Assembly: GCA_964609305.1 (NCBI GenBank) | Contig: CAZSRK010000003.1 | Coordinates: 1 to 64,000 of the forward strand | Reading direction: 5' to 3' | Source of the DNA: CAKSXP01 sp964609305 | Lineage (GTDB): Bacteria > Bacillota > Clostridia > Oscillospirales > Oscillospiraceae | Length of the DNA: 64,000 nucleotides | In this document: in pieces, positions 39,459-48,078 of the stretch | Position numbering within the stretch: position 1 is the first letter of the stretch | Layout of the letters: each line of letters starts with the position of its first letter | Position numbers and translations under genes: made by a program | The notes under the pieces: model-generated | Database searches by the model: none | What the model was told of the DNA's origin: nothing | Seen by the model: only the letters and a program-made list of their open reading frames with translations

Positions 39459-42008
39459 CTGAAACGTACCGTCATCGGAATACTCGCCCACGTCGACGCG
39501 GGCAAGACAACACTGTCCGAGGCAATGCTCTATCTCTCAGGCGATATACGCAGGCTCGGACGTGTCGATCACGGCAGCGCGTTTCTGGACAACTTCGCGC
39601 TCGAGCGCGAGCGCGGCATAACTATCTTTTCAAAACAGGCAGTGCTGTCCCTGCCGGAGATGCAGGCAACCGTGCTTGACACGCCCGGGCATGTCGATTT
39701 CTCCCCCGAGATGGAAAGGACGCTTGACGTGCTCGATTGTGCGATCCTCGTTGTGAGCGCCCCCGCCGGAGTACAGAGCCATACTCTGACAGTGTGGCGC
39801 CTGCTGCGCCAGCGCCGGATCCCGACATTTCTGTTCATAAACAAAATGGACCAGCCAGGAGCCGATCGAAGCGTCGTTTTGCAGGAGCTGCAAAAGTGCT
39901 TTGGAGACGGCTTCATCGATATGCAACAGCCGGACTATGAGGCCGCCGCACTCTGCGATGAGAGCCTCCTTGATGAGTTTTTGGAGACGAATACTATCTC
40001 TTTCAGCTCTTTATCACAGGCTGTTTATCGTAATAAGATATTTCCGTGCTGGTTTGGCAGTGCGCTCAAGCTCGAAGGAGTCGGGGAATTCCTGCAAGGA
40101 CTTCAGGAAATTGCTCCGGAATCTCCTGACATGGGTCCTTTTTCGGCAAAGGTGTTCAAAATATCCCGCGACGAACAGGGCGTGCGCATGAGCCACCTTA
40201 AGGTCACGGGAGGCATCCTCCGCGTCAGAGACACTCTCTCCGGAAGTGACTGGGAGGAAAAGGTCACGCAGCTTCGTGTGTACTCCGGAGCAAAATACAA
40301 AACTGTCGACAGCGCCGCTGCCGGACAGGTCGTTGCAGCAGTCGGACTGAGCAGGACCGCACCCGGGATGGCTCTGGGTGCACAGCCGCAGTCCGCAGGC
40401 TTCCGGCTTGAGCCGGTGCTGACCTATGGTGTGATACTGCCGGCAGGATACGACGCATACAGGGCGCTGACATTTTTCCGCCAGCTCGAGGATGAGGAGC
40501 CGCAGCTTCACGTCGCATGGAACGAGCGGGCGCAGGAGATCAGCGTGCGGCTCATGGGCCCCGTACAGCTCGAGATATTGCAGGATATGCTGCGCACGCG
40601 CTTCGGGCTCGAGGTCGGTTTCGGCCCGGGCAGCATACTCTATCGTGAGACCATCGCAGAGCCTGTCGAGGGCGTCGGCCACTACGAACCGCTTATGCAT
40701 TATGCGGAGGTACATCTTCTCATGGAACCGGCCGGGCGCGGCAGTGGTCTGCATCTAGCGTCTGCCTGCCCGGAGGACGAGCTGGACAGGAACTGGCAGA
40801 GGCTCATTTTGACACACCTGCGGGAAAAACAGCATCTCGGCGTGCTCACCGGTTCGCCCATCACCGATATGACGATAACACTCATGTCTGGCAGAGCGCA
40901 TCAAAAGCATACTGAAGGCGGAGATTTCCGCCAGGCAACCTACCGCGCCGTCCGCCAGGGGCTGATGTCGGCGCGGAGCATACTGCTCGAGCCCTGGTAT
41001 GATTTCCGTCTGGAGCTGCCGCAGGCAAACGTCGGGCGTGCGATGACGGATCTTCAGCGCATGGGCACAAAATTCTCCTCACCAGAGATTGATGGCGATA
41101 CTTCTATCCTGACAGGCTCGGCTTCAGTCTCCGCAATACGGGATTATCCACAGGAAGTGACCGCGTATACCCGAGGGCTTGGACATCTCTCGCTCAACTT
41201 CAGGGGATATGAGCCCTGCCCCGACCAGGAGGCGGTCGTAAAAGAGTTTGGCTATGACCCGCGCGCCGATACGGAAAACACACCGGACAGCGTGTTCTGC
41301 GACCACGGCGCGAGCGTAAATGTCAGTTGGGACGAGGTGCCAAAGCATATGCATCTGCCGTCCGTGCTGGAACCGGAACCACCGGAGCCTCCGACTCAGG
41401 AGATGGCCGGAAGGTATATCAGCACGCTCGCAAGCGATAAGGAGCTGATGCGTATATTCGAGCGCACCTATGGCCCCATACGGCGCGAGCGCGTAACGGC
41501 GATGCATACGCCGCGGGCAAGGACGCAGGAGAGGCAGGCCCGGCCCTATAAGGGCGCGGCGCGCGACAGTGGCCCCGAGTATGTCCTCGTCGACGGCTAC
41601 AACATCATTTTCGCCTGGGACGAGCTGAAAAAGCTCGCGGAGACGAGCCTTGATCTCGCAAGGTCGCGCCTTATCGACAGGCTGCGCAATTATCAGGGTT
41701 TCCGCCGCTGCCACGTCATTCTCGTTTTTGACGCATACAAGGTCAAAGGCGGTGTTGGCTCGGTCGAGAGCTGGGGCGATTTTTCCATCGTCTACACCAG
41801 GGAGGCGGAGACCGCGGATATGTATATAGAAAAGGTTACAAGCCAGCTAGGGAAAAACCATAAAGTACGCGTTGCCACCTCAGACGGTCTGGAACAGCTC
41901 ATCATCCTCAGCCACGGAGCGCTGCGCATCTCCGCCTCAAATTTTGAGAAGGAGGTCTGTATGGTTGAGGAGGCCATCAGGGATTTTTTAAGAAATCAGA
42001 ATGCATAA
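39459..42008 (+). CDS. Tet(M)-like translational GTPase fused to a Rae1/YacP-type NYN nuclease
   Basis: The 849-residue protein has an EF-G/Tet(M)-type GTPase domain: AHVDAGKT (10-17), RGITI (52-56), DTPGH (74-78), NKMD (128-131). Domains II-V of ribosomal-protection proteins follow, to about residue 600. After a charged linker, residues 707-849 form an NYN/PIN-like domain: VLVDGYNIIFAW, VFDAYKV, ETADMYIE and VATSDGLEQ, the signature set of YacP/Rae1, the B. subtilis ribosome-dependent A-site mRNA endonuclease. The putative metal-binding Asp residues are present. The only usable start is CTG 39459, 9 bases after AAAGGAGG: a TAG lies at 39426 and the first ATG (39525) falls after the P-loop. 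A ribosome-targeted GTPase delivering or gating mRNA cleavage is inferred. Confidence 0.88.
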   Translation: MKRTVIGILAHVDAGKTTLSEAMLYLSGDIRRLGRVDHGSAFLDNFALERERGITIFSKQAVLSLPEMQATVLDTPGHVDFSPEMERTLDVLDCAILVVSAPAGVQSHTLTVWRLLRQRRIPTFLFINKMDQPGADRSVVLQELQKCFGDGFIDMQQPDYEAAALCDESLLDEFLETNTISFSSLSQAVYRNKIFPCWFGSALKLEGVGEFLQGLQEIAPESPDMGPFSAKVFKISRDEQGVRMSHLKVTGGILRVRDTLSGSDWEEKVTQLRVYSGAKYKTVDSAAAGQVVAAVGLSRTAPGMALGAQPQSAGFRLEPVLTYGVILPAGYDAYRALTFFRQLEDEEPQLHVAWNERAQEISVRLMGPVQLEILQDMLRTRFGLEVGFGPGSILYRETIAEPVEGVGHYEPLMHYAEVHLLMEPAGRGSGLHLASACPEDELDRNWQRLILTHLREKQHLGVLTGSPITDMTITLMSGRAHQKHTEGGDFRQATYRAVRQGLMSARSILLEPWYDFRLELPQANVGRAMTDLQRMGTKFSSPEIDGDTSILTGSASVSAIRDYPQEVTAYTRGLGHLSLNFRGYEPCPDQEAVVKEFGYDPRADTENTPDSVFCDHGASVNVSWDEVPKHMHLPSVLEPEPPEPPTQEMAGRYISTLASDKELMRIFERTYGPIRRERVTAMHTPRARTQERQARPYKGAARDSGPEYVLVDGYNIIFAWDELKKLAETSLDLARSRLIDRLRNYQGFRRCHVILVFDAYKVKGGVGSVESWGDFSIVYTREAETADMYIEKVTSQLGKNHKVRVATSDGLEQLIILSHGALRISASNFEKEVCMVEEAIRDFLRNQNA

Positions 42009-42041
42009 TACCGGGAAATGGCGCGCCTTTGGCAAAAATTC

Positions 42042-42096
42042 AGCACTCCAAGTGCCGGACGGTACAGACGTACCGTCCGGCGCTCGGGGTGCTTTT
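42042..42096. terminator. Long bidirectional terminator hairpin
   Basis: An unusually long stem runs from AGCACTCC (42042-42049) through GCCGGACGGTAC (42054-42065) to GTACCGTCCGGC (42070-42081) and GGGGTGCT (42086-42093), with a 4-base loop. TTT follows on plus and AATTTTT on minus. Confidence 0.8.
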
Positions 42097-42143
42097 CAAT
42101 GTCATCCGCGCCGTTTTAAAATGCCTGTCTGTGACGCGATGTA

Positions 42144-42404
42144 TCAGCGGCCGCGGGCCAGGCCGGATATATCCTCCCAACGGGACAGGATGTAGTCATA
42201 GCCTGAGGGAGAGTGTGGCAGGGTGCAGTCGGAGCAGTCCTTTGTTCCGTCCGCGGTCAGACGGAAATTCCCTCCGCATTCGCTGCCAAGCGTATAAAGT
42301 GGGCAGAAGCAGAAAAGGCAGTTGAAGCTGTCGGGGTCCAAGCCTTTGTGGCAGGGGAAATATTCACATTCCCGGTTGCACAAAAAACGGTAACTGTTTT
42401 CCAT
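42144..42404 (-). CDS. Cysteine-rich small metal-binding protein
   Basis: The 86-residue protein contains ten cysteines in a fixed pattern: CNRECEYFPCHKG, FNCLFCFCPLY, SECGGNF and KDCSDCTLPH. This is the Cys-rich small domain (PF04071-type), often found beside or fused to cobalamin-biosynthesis proteins, probably binding zinc or an Fe-S cluster. It starts 4 bp after the mntP stop, so the two are co-transcribed; a metal-related role would fit, but no reaction is known. Confidence 0.75.
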   Translation of the reverse strand: MENSYRFLCNRECEYFPCHKGLDPDSFNCLFCFCPLYTLGSECGGNFRLTADGTKDCSDCTLPHSPSGYDYILSRWEDISGLARGR

Positions 42405-42407
42405 AAC

Positions 42408-42992
42408 TCAAAATGATATAATCCCAAGCTGTTCGAGAAGTATCTTCAGTCCGATAAGTATAAGGATCACACCGCCGAGAGCCTGAGATATGCGGCGAAA
42501 CCGCGCGCCAAAGCGGTTGCCGATCACAACGCCGCAGAAAGCCAGGACAAAGGTCACAAGGCCTATGGTGCCGATGGACAGCCAGATGCTCATCCCGGGC
42601 AGAAGCGCAAGAGTGACGCCAACGGCCAGCGCGTCAATGCTTGTTGCGATGGCAAGCAGGGTCAGCTCCGCAAAAAACGCCCTGCTGGAGCCTGAGCCAT
42701 CCTCAGCGTCCTCATCGCCGCCGGCTATGGCGTCCCACAGCATTTTGCGGCCTATGAATGCCAGCAGCATGAAAGCTATCCAATGGTCAAAGTTGTTTAT
42801 GTATTTCTGGAACTGCGTCCCGAGAAGCCAGCCGATAAGCGGCATCAAAGCCTGGAACCCGCCGAAAAACAGCGCGATGAAAAAGGATTTGCGGTAATCT
42901 ATCCTTTTCATATTCATCCCCTTGCAGATGGCGACTGCAAAAGCGTCCATTGCAAGGCCGGCCGCTACAAGCAAAAGCTCGAAAAAACTCAT
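42408..42992 (-). CDS. mntP: Manganese efflux pump MntP
   Basis: The 194-residue membrane protein has six hydrophobic helices in two repeats with the MntP hallmarks LAMDAFAVAICKGM in helix 1 and ATSIDALAVGVTLAL in helix 4; the Asp residues in these are needed for Mn2+ export. An acidic loop (DEDAEDGSGS) separates the halves. GGAGGA precedes ATG 42992. No yybP-ykoY manganese riboswitch is present in the short upstream gap. Confidence 0.93.
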   Translation of the reverse strand: MSFFELLLVAAGLAMDAFAVAICKGMNMKRIDYRKSFFIALFFGGFQALMPLIGWLLGTQFQKYINNFDHWIAFMLLAFIGRKMLWDAIAGGDEDAEDGSGSSRAFFAELTLLAIATSIDALAVGVTLALLPGMSIWLSIGTIGLVTFVLAFCGVVIGNRFGARFRRISQALGGVILILIGLKILLEQLGIISF

Positions 42993-43036
42993 CTCTGTCC
43001 TCCGTTAACACGTAGTTTTTTATCCGCTTTTATATT

Positions 43037-43870
43037 CTATTTGCGGGAAAATACATGTATTCTAAAGTCCGCCGTGACGTTCAGCCCATCCACCGCGGAA
43101 AGCCTCTGCGTGCCCTCGCGCGGGGTCTTCCAGTAGTACGGCGTCATCCGGAACAGGTCGGCAAGCAAGCCGGCGTCAAGCTCCATGGAAAAGGACAACG
43201 GGACGACGCGCACATACTCAAAGCCCTCGTAGGGGATGTTTTCTTCCGTGTTCAGATACGGTTCGTCATAAAGCACCTGCTTGAGCTCCCAGAGATGCCT
43301 TGGAGCGGGCACGACATAGATAAAGTATCCGCCGGCCTGGATAATACGTCTGAACTCGTCGAGCGCAAGCGGCGAAAAACAGTTGATCAGCATGTCCGCG
43401 CACCCGTCTGCCAGCGGAAGATGATACACCGAGGCAAGGGCAAACTGCCCCTCGCGGCAGCGTTTTGCCGCCTTTTTGAGCGATGGCCTGGACAGGTCGA
43501 TCCCGGCAAGGCTCGGGACCTTTCCGGAGCTTTCAAGCGAGGTGAAAATATGCTCGGAGTAATATCCCTCGCCGCAGCCGGAATCAATCACACATGGCCT
43601 GTCCGGCGTCAGTTCGACACATAATGCGCACAGGGCCTCGGCCAGCGGGGCATAGCTGCCGCTGGAGAGAAAGCGGTTTCGGGCAAGAGACATCTCCGCA
43701 TCGTCACCGGGCTTTTGGGAATGCTTGCGATTGGCGGGCAGAAGGTTTGCATAACCCTCTTTTGCGATGTCGAAGCTGTGCCGCGCAGGGCATTTGCAGG
43801 CCCCGCCCGAGACGGCGAGCGGGGCGCTGCAGACGGGGCAGCGCAGCAGGAGCCTGCTACCCTCAATCAT
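43037..43870 (-). CDS. rlmA: 23S rRNA (guanine-N1)-methyltransferase RlmA
   Basis: The 277-residue enzyme methylates a guanine in 23S rRNA helix 35 (G745 or, in Gram-positives, G748, the TlrB/RlmA-II site near the macrolide pocket). A zinc finger CPVCSAPL...CKCPARHSFD (residues 9-32) is followed by YANLLPANRKHSQKPGDDAEM, a conserved family stretch, and a Rossmann SAM site VIDSGCGEGYYSE. ATG 43870 overlaps the end of the cysteine synthase gene by eight bases; a TTG at 43876 is an alternative. Confidence 0.9.
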   Translation of the reverse strand: MIEGSRLLLRCPVCSAPLAVSGGACKCPARHSFDIAKEGYANLLPANRKHSQKPGDDAEMSLARNRFLSSGSYAPLAEALCALCVELTPDRPCVIDSGCGEGYYSEHIFTSLESSGKVPSLAGIDLSRPSLKKAAKRCREGQFALASVYHLPLADGCADMLINCFSPLALDEFRRIIQAGGYFIYVVPAPRHLWELKQVLYDEPYLNTEENIPYEGFEYVRVVPLSFSMELDAGLLADLFRMTPYYWKTPREGTQRLSAVDGLNVTADFRIHVFSRK

Positions 43871-44800
43871 TTTCAAAAAGCGGGGTGCTGAAATATCTTT
43901 CGGCCGTATCGGGCAGAATGGTGACGACGGTTTTGCCCGGGCCGAGCTTTGCGGCCAGTTTGAGCGCCGCGGCGACGTTGGTGCCGCTGGAGATGCCGCA
44001 CATGAGGCCCTCCTGCCGTGCGAGCTGCTTTGCCGTATTTATAGCCTCGTCGTCGGAGACGATGTAGATATCGTCGTATATCCGGGTGTTGAGATTTTCG
44101 GGTACCAGGCCGTCGCCGATACCCATTTGCAGATGGGTGCCGATGCTGCCGCCGGAGAGTATGGCGGCGTTCTCCGGTTCTACTGCCCAGATGATCATGT
44201 CCGGGTTGCGCTCTTTGAGCACTTCTCCTATTCCGGATATTGTTCCTCCTGTGCCTATGCCGGAGCAGAAGCCGTGGATAGGGCCGGCAACCTGATCCAG
44301 AATCTCAAGCGCGGTGTGGTTTTTGTGCGCGAGCGGGTTGTTCGGGTTTGAAAACTGCTCTGGCACGAAAACGCGCGGATCCTCCTTTGCCATCCGCAGC
44401 GCGGTGTTCAGGCACTCCTCAATGCAGTCGCCGATGTTTCCGGCGTCGTGGATAAGTATGAGCTCGGCACCGTAGTGCTTGACGAGCAGGCGGCGCTCCT
44501 GACTGACGGAATCCGGCATTATTATTATGGTCCTGTATCCCCGCACGGCGCCAACAAGGGCTAGGCCGATGCCCTGGTTTCCGCTGGTCGGCTCAACTAT
44601 TCTATTATGGTGTCAGGCTTTATGACGCCGGCTTTCTCACCGGCTAGGATCATATTAAGAGCAGTGCGCGTTTTGATAGATCCGCCGACGTTGAGCCCCT
44701 CATATTTGACAAGCACATCGGCGCAGCCTTCTGGTGCCATGCGGGACAGCCGGATCATCGGCATGTGCCCGACGGCCTCGAGGACGTTGTTGAAGATCAT
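43863..44800 (-). pseudogene. cysK: Cysteine synthase (O-acetylserine sulfhydrylase), frameshifted by a 5-bp duplication
   Basis: The N-terminal frame (ATG 44800, GAGAGGGA upstream) has MIFNNVLEAVGHMPMIRLSR and the PLP-lysine motif GGSIKTRTALNMI, then stops at TAG 44597-44599. The rest resumes in another frame at VEPTSGNQGIGLAL, the substrate loop, with the PLP-phosphate motif GIGTGGTISG further on, ending TGA 43863. The break is a tandem duplication CTATTCTATT (44597-44606, plus strand); removing one copy gives DTIIVEPTSGNQG in a single 310-residue frame. All catalytic motifs are otherwise intact. Confidence 0.9.
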
Positions 44801-44949
44801 ATATTCTATCCCTCTCTATTTAATACACAGTATAAACGTTAGTTTATCACAGCTGGGTTCGCATTACAAGAAAACTTTATTTTCCCCTTTTAATTTATGC
44901 AGCCGCACGCGCCGTCGTGTCCGGCTCCCGAACAAGAGATACGGCATTA

Positions 44950-44978
44950 AAAAACCGGGCGCTTTTTAAGCGCCCGGG
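44950..44978 (-). terminator. Terminator of the sugar ABC operon
   Basis: CCGGGCGCTT (44955-44964) pairs with AAGCGCCCGG (44968-44977); the minus-strand transcript ends in TTTTTT. Confidence 0.85.
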
Positions 44979-45000
44979 TGAGTTGGTATGAGAGGGGAGA

Positions 45001-45966
45001 TCAGAATTCGCCCTCATATTCATCGCAGTTCTCGCTTGTGACGAAGAGATAGTCGGCGGCAAAGAACCAGTTTTCGGGCTCCTCGCCGGACTGGCAGGTC
45101 TCGATAGCCTCGATGACCTTTGCGACGTTGTAGCTTGCCGGAAGGGCAAGCGTCTCAGTGGCCTTGCCGTCGCGGATGGCCTGGACCATCTCTATCATGC
45201 CCATCTGGGAGTAGACGTCGATTTCACCGGTCATGCCGGCCTCTTCTATGGCATTGACGCAGCCCATGGTCAGGTCATCGTCAAAGCCGATGCAGATGTC
45301 GATTTCATCGCCATAGGTGGCGATATAGGTTTCCATCGCGCTGTGGGCGGTGTCGCGGCTGGACATACAGTAGGTCGGGCCGACAAAGGTCCAGTTGGTG
45401 TCGGCGATGGCGTCGGTGAAGCCGCGGAGCTTATCCTGATAATCCTGCTGGGACTCGACGCCGGATACGCAAACCACAAGCTGCTCGGAATCCGCGCCGT
45501 ACTTTTCGACCATGCGCTGGCCCTGCTCATAGGAAACCTGATACATATCGCTTCCGACAAAGCCGTAGACCTGGTCGCGGTACTCCTCAGCGATAGAGCA
45601 CATCATGAGGATGACAGGGATGCCCTTTTCGTTGGCCTCGGCGATATACATCGGGGAGAGGGCTGCGTCGCCGGCCCAGACGAGCAGAACGTCGGGATCC
45701 TGGGCCAGAAGCTGGGATACCTGCTCGGCCTGGAGCTCAAAATCGCCCTCAGCGGCGAGGTAGTTGAACTCCCAGCCCTTGTCGGCGCACTGCTCCTGAA
45801 GTTCGGTGCGCATGATGTTGGGGAAGGGCGCGATAGCGTCCGCTATGCAGGAGTATGCAACGGAATAGGTGTCGTCGTTCCCGCCTCCCGACAGGCCGCA
45901 GGAGCACATGGCAAAGAGCATTACCATAACGATAAGAACGGATATCATGCTTCTGAATCTTTTCAT
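45001..45966 (-). CDS. Sugar ABC transporter substrate-binding lipoprotein
   Basis: The 321-residue protein has a signal peptide ending in a lipobox (CSC at about residues 22-24) and a type-1 periplasmic-binding fold of the RbsB class: YSVAYSCIADAIAPFPN, VLLVWAGDAALSPMYIAEANEKGIPVI, CVSGVESQQDYQDKLRGF and ICIGFDDDLTMGCVNAIEEAG. It is placed last in an operon of ATPase and two permeases. The ligand may be ribose, galactose, a polyol or autoinducer-like sugar. Confidence 0.9.
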   Translation of the reverse strand: MKRFRSMISVLIVMVMLFAMCSCGLSGGGNDDTYSVAYSCIADAIAPFPNIMRTELQEQCADKGWEFNYLAAEGDFELQAEQVSQLLAQDPDVLLVWAGDAALSPMYIAEANEKGIPVILMMCSIAEEYRDQVYGFVGSDMYQVSYEQGQRMVEKYGADSEQLVVCVSGVESQQDYQDKLRGFTDAIADTNWTFVGPTYCMSSRDTAHSAMETYIATYGDEIDICIGFDDDLTMGCVNAIEEAGMTGEIDVYSQMGMIEMVQAIRDGKATETLALPASYNVAKVIEAIETCQSGEEPENWFFAADYLFVTSENCDEYEGEF

Positions 45967-46063
45967 TTACTCTCATCCTTTCAGAGTTTTTGTTATTTTT
46001 ATGCAGCCCATGTCCAGGGCTGGCATATACATAGGTTATTTACGGGACTAATGAAGCCGCAAA

Positions 46064-47062
46064 TTAGGTCTCAGACTCAAAGCCCTTTGTGATCCTGTCA
46101 AGAACAAGTATGACAAGAAGGAGCATACCGGAGACGAAATCCGTCCAGGACGCGGGGATAAGCATACAGTTCATCGCGGTGCTTATAAGACGCATGATAA
46201 TGACGCCTATCAGTACCTTGGATATACTGCCGGAGCCGCCGGTCATCTTGATGCCGCCGATGACGCAGGCGGAGATAGCGAAAACGTCCCTGCCGGAACC
46301 GAGGGTATAGCTTGCGCCGCCGAAACGCGCGGAAAGGAACAGGCCCGCCACGGCGCAGCAGACGCCGCAAAGCACATATGCAAGGAACAGATATTTTTTC
46401 GGATCGATGCCGGACAGACGCCCAGCGTCGGAGTTGCCGCCTATGACGAATAGATTGTTGCCGACCTTTGTACGGCGCAGGAATATTCCAAGGACAACCA
46501 AAATGATGATAAAACCTATTACCGTGACGTTCAGTATCGATATCCCGCCGATAGAACTGGAATATATCGCATCGCGCAGGCCGGAATCCATCGCGCGCAG
46601 CGAGCTTTCGTTGGTCGAGCGCAGCACGATGCCGTTATAGATATAGCACAGCGCTATGGTCGCTATGAGAGGGTTTATGCCTATGACGGTCACAAAGAAG
46701 CCGTTGACACAGCCGAGGGCGATGCCGACTCCCAGCCCGGCGAGGATGGACAGCGCCAGGCCGAAGCCGGCGTTGTATACTGTTACTATGACGACCGCGC
46801 ATGTCGCCATCAGGTAGCCGACGGAGAGATCGATGGCGCCGGTCATCATGACCAGTGACAGGCCCACGGCAATAAGGCCGTAGATGCTTATCTCGAGTAT
46901 GAGCTGTGTCAGGGTGGAGCCGGTGGCAAAGCCCGTGACTCCGAAAACACAGAAACACAGCAGCAGGAGCAGGATGATAATAGAGGTGTTGTCCAGCAGC
47001 GTGCGCTTAACGGCGGTTTTGCTTGCGAACATGGTCGCTATTTTGCCTGTTTTCTTTTCCAC
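46064..47062 (-). CDS. Sugar ABC transporter permease, RbsC-like (second)
   Basis: The 332-residue membrane protein has about nine helices and the RbsC-family stretches GLSLVMMTGAIDLSVGYLMA and GGNSDAGRLSGIDPKKYLF, the latter being the cytoplasmic coupling loop. It starts at GTG 47062 after AAAGGGGGG and overlaps the end of the other permease by 25 bases. The two permeases presumably form a heterodimer. Confidence 0.9.
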   Translation of the reverse strand: MEKKTGKIATMFASKTAVKRTLLDNTSIIILLLLLCFCVFGVTGFATGSTLTQLILEISIYGLIAVGLSLVMMTGAIDLSVGYLMATCAVVIVTVYNAGFGLALSILAGLGVGIALGCVNGFFVTVIGINPLIATIALCYIYNGIVLRSTNESSLRAMDSGLRDAIYSSSIGGISILNVTVIGFIIILVVLGIFLRRTKVGNNLFVIGGNSDAGRLSGIDPKKYLFLAYVLCGVCCAVAGLFLSARFGGASYTLGSGRDVFAISACVIGGIKMTGGSGSISKVLIGVIIMRLISTAMNCMLIPASWTDFVSGMLLLVILVLDRITKGFESET

Positions 47063-48078
47063 AGCTTGACCCCCCTTTCGTTGAGGATATCCGCGCAGAG
47101 CGCGATCATGAGTATGATACCGGATATGATGTTCTGAGTATAGGAATTGTCGATACCGAAGAAGGTAAAACCGTTACCGAGGAAGCCTATAAACAGTATA
47201 CCGATGACCGAGCCGATGATGGAACCCTTGCCGCCCATGATGGTGGTGCCTCCGAGGACGACGGCCAGGATGATATCCATCTGTATGCCGTTGCCCATCT
47301 GCGCCTGTGCGGACATGTTCCTGGACACCGTGACCAGTGCGGCAAGGCCGCAGCACAGGCCGGAGATGACATAGGCCCCGGTGAGGGTGCTGCCGGTGCG
47401 GATGCCGGAGAAACGGGCGCTGAGCGGGTTTGCACCGAGATAATACAGCCGCGCGCCGAAAACCGTGCGCCTGAGGACAAAGCCGCATATTATCGCGACG
47501 AGGAAGAAGATAAGAATAGGCATGGGAAAGAGCCCGAAGAGCCTGCCCTGGCCAATGAACTCAAAGGCGTCGACGACGGCGGGAGAGCTGTTGGTCGGCG
47601 TGAGGATGCCGCTTTGCGTGTACAGTATTGACAGCGAGGAGATCACCGACATGGTTGCGATTGTGGTTATAAAGGAGTTTAGCTTGAGCTTGCTGATGAG
47701 CAGGCCGTTTACAAGACCGCACAGCGCGCCGACAATCAGGGGCAAAAGCACCGCAGCGGCGAAACCGTTTTGCAGGTTCCTTGCACAGATACAGGCGCAC
47801 AGCGTATATATCGAGCCGACGGACAGGTCGATGTTGCCGGTTATGATGACCATAGTCATCGCACAGGCGATGATTCCGAAGGCAGAGTTCTGCCGAAGAG
47901 TCATGACGATGTTGTCCCAGGTCAGGAACACGCCGGTGCTCGCGGCGTTGGAGTTGAGCATGGGGCCAAACACCGACACGAGCACGCAGTAGACGATAAG
48001 AATAAGGAAGATCAGGATGCCGTCAGTGTTCTTTATGGCGTGCCAGATCCTGCTGGCGCGGCCGTTTTTCTCAGTCAT
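47038..48078 (-). CDS. Sugar ABC transporter permease, RbsC-like (first)
   Basis: The 346-residue protein has about nine helices and the same family blocks: TMVIITGNIDLSVGSIYTL and GANPLSARFSGIRTGSTLTG. Its start overlaps the ATPase stop by four bases (ATGA), indicating translational coupling. Confidence 0.9.
   Translation of the reverse strand: MTEKNGRASRIWHAIKNTDGILIFLILIVYCVLVSVFGPMLNSNAASTGVFLTWDNIVMTLRQNSAFGIIACAMTMVIITGNIDLSVGSIYTLCACICARNLQNGFAAAVLLPLIVGALCGLVNGLLISKLKLNSFITTIATMSVISSLSILYTQSGILTPTNSSPAVVDAFEFIGQGRLFGLFPMPILIFFLVAIICGFVLRRTVFGARLYYLGANPLSARFSGIRTGSTLTGAYVISGLCCGLAALVTVSRNMSAQAQMGNGIQMDIILAVVLGGTTIMGGKGSIIGSVIGILFIGFLGNGFTFFGIDNSYTQNIISGIILMIALCADILNERGVKLWKRKQAK

Noticed and set aside
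39459..42008. Calling the GTPase simply a tetracycline-resistance determinant
   Set aside because: It has a nuclease fusion and diverges from acquired Tet(M)/Tet(O); no mobile-element context or tet leader peptide is seen.
42993..43036. A manganese (yybP-ykoY) riboswitch before mntP
   Set aside because: The gap between rlmA and mntP is only 44 bases, too short for that aptamer.
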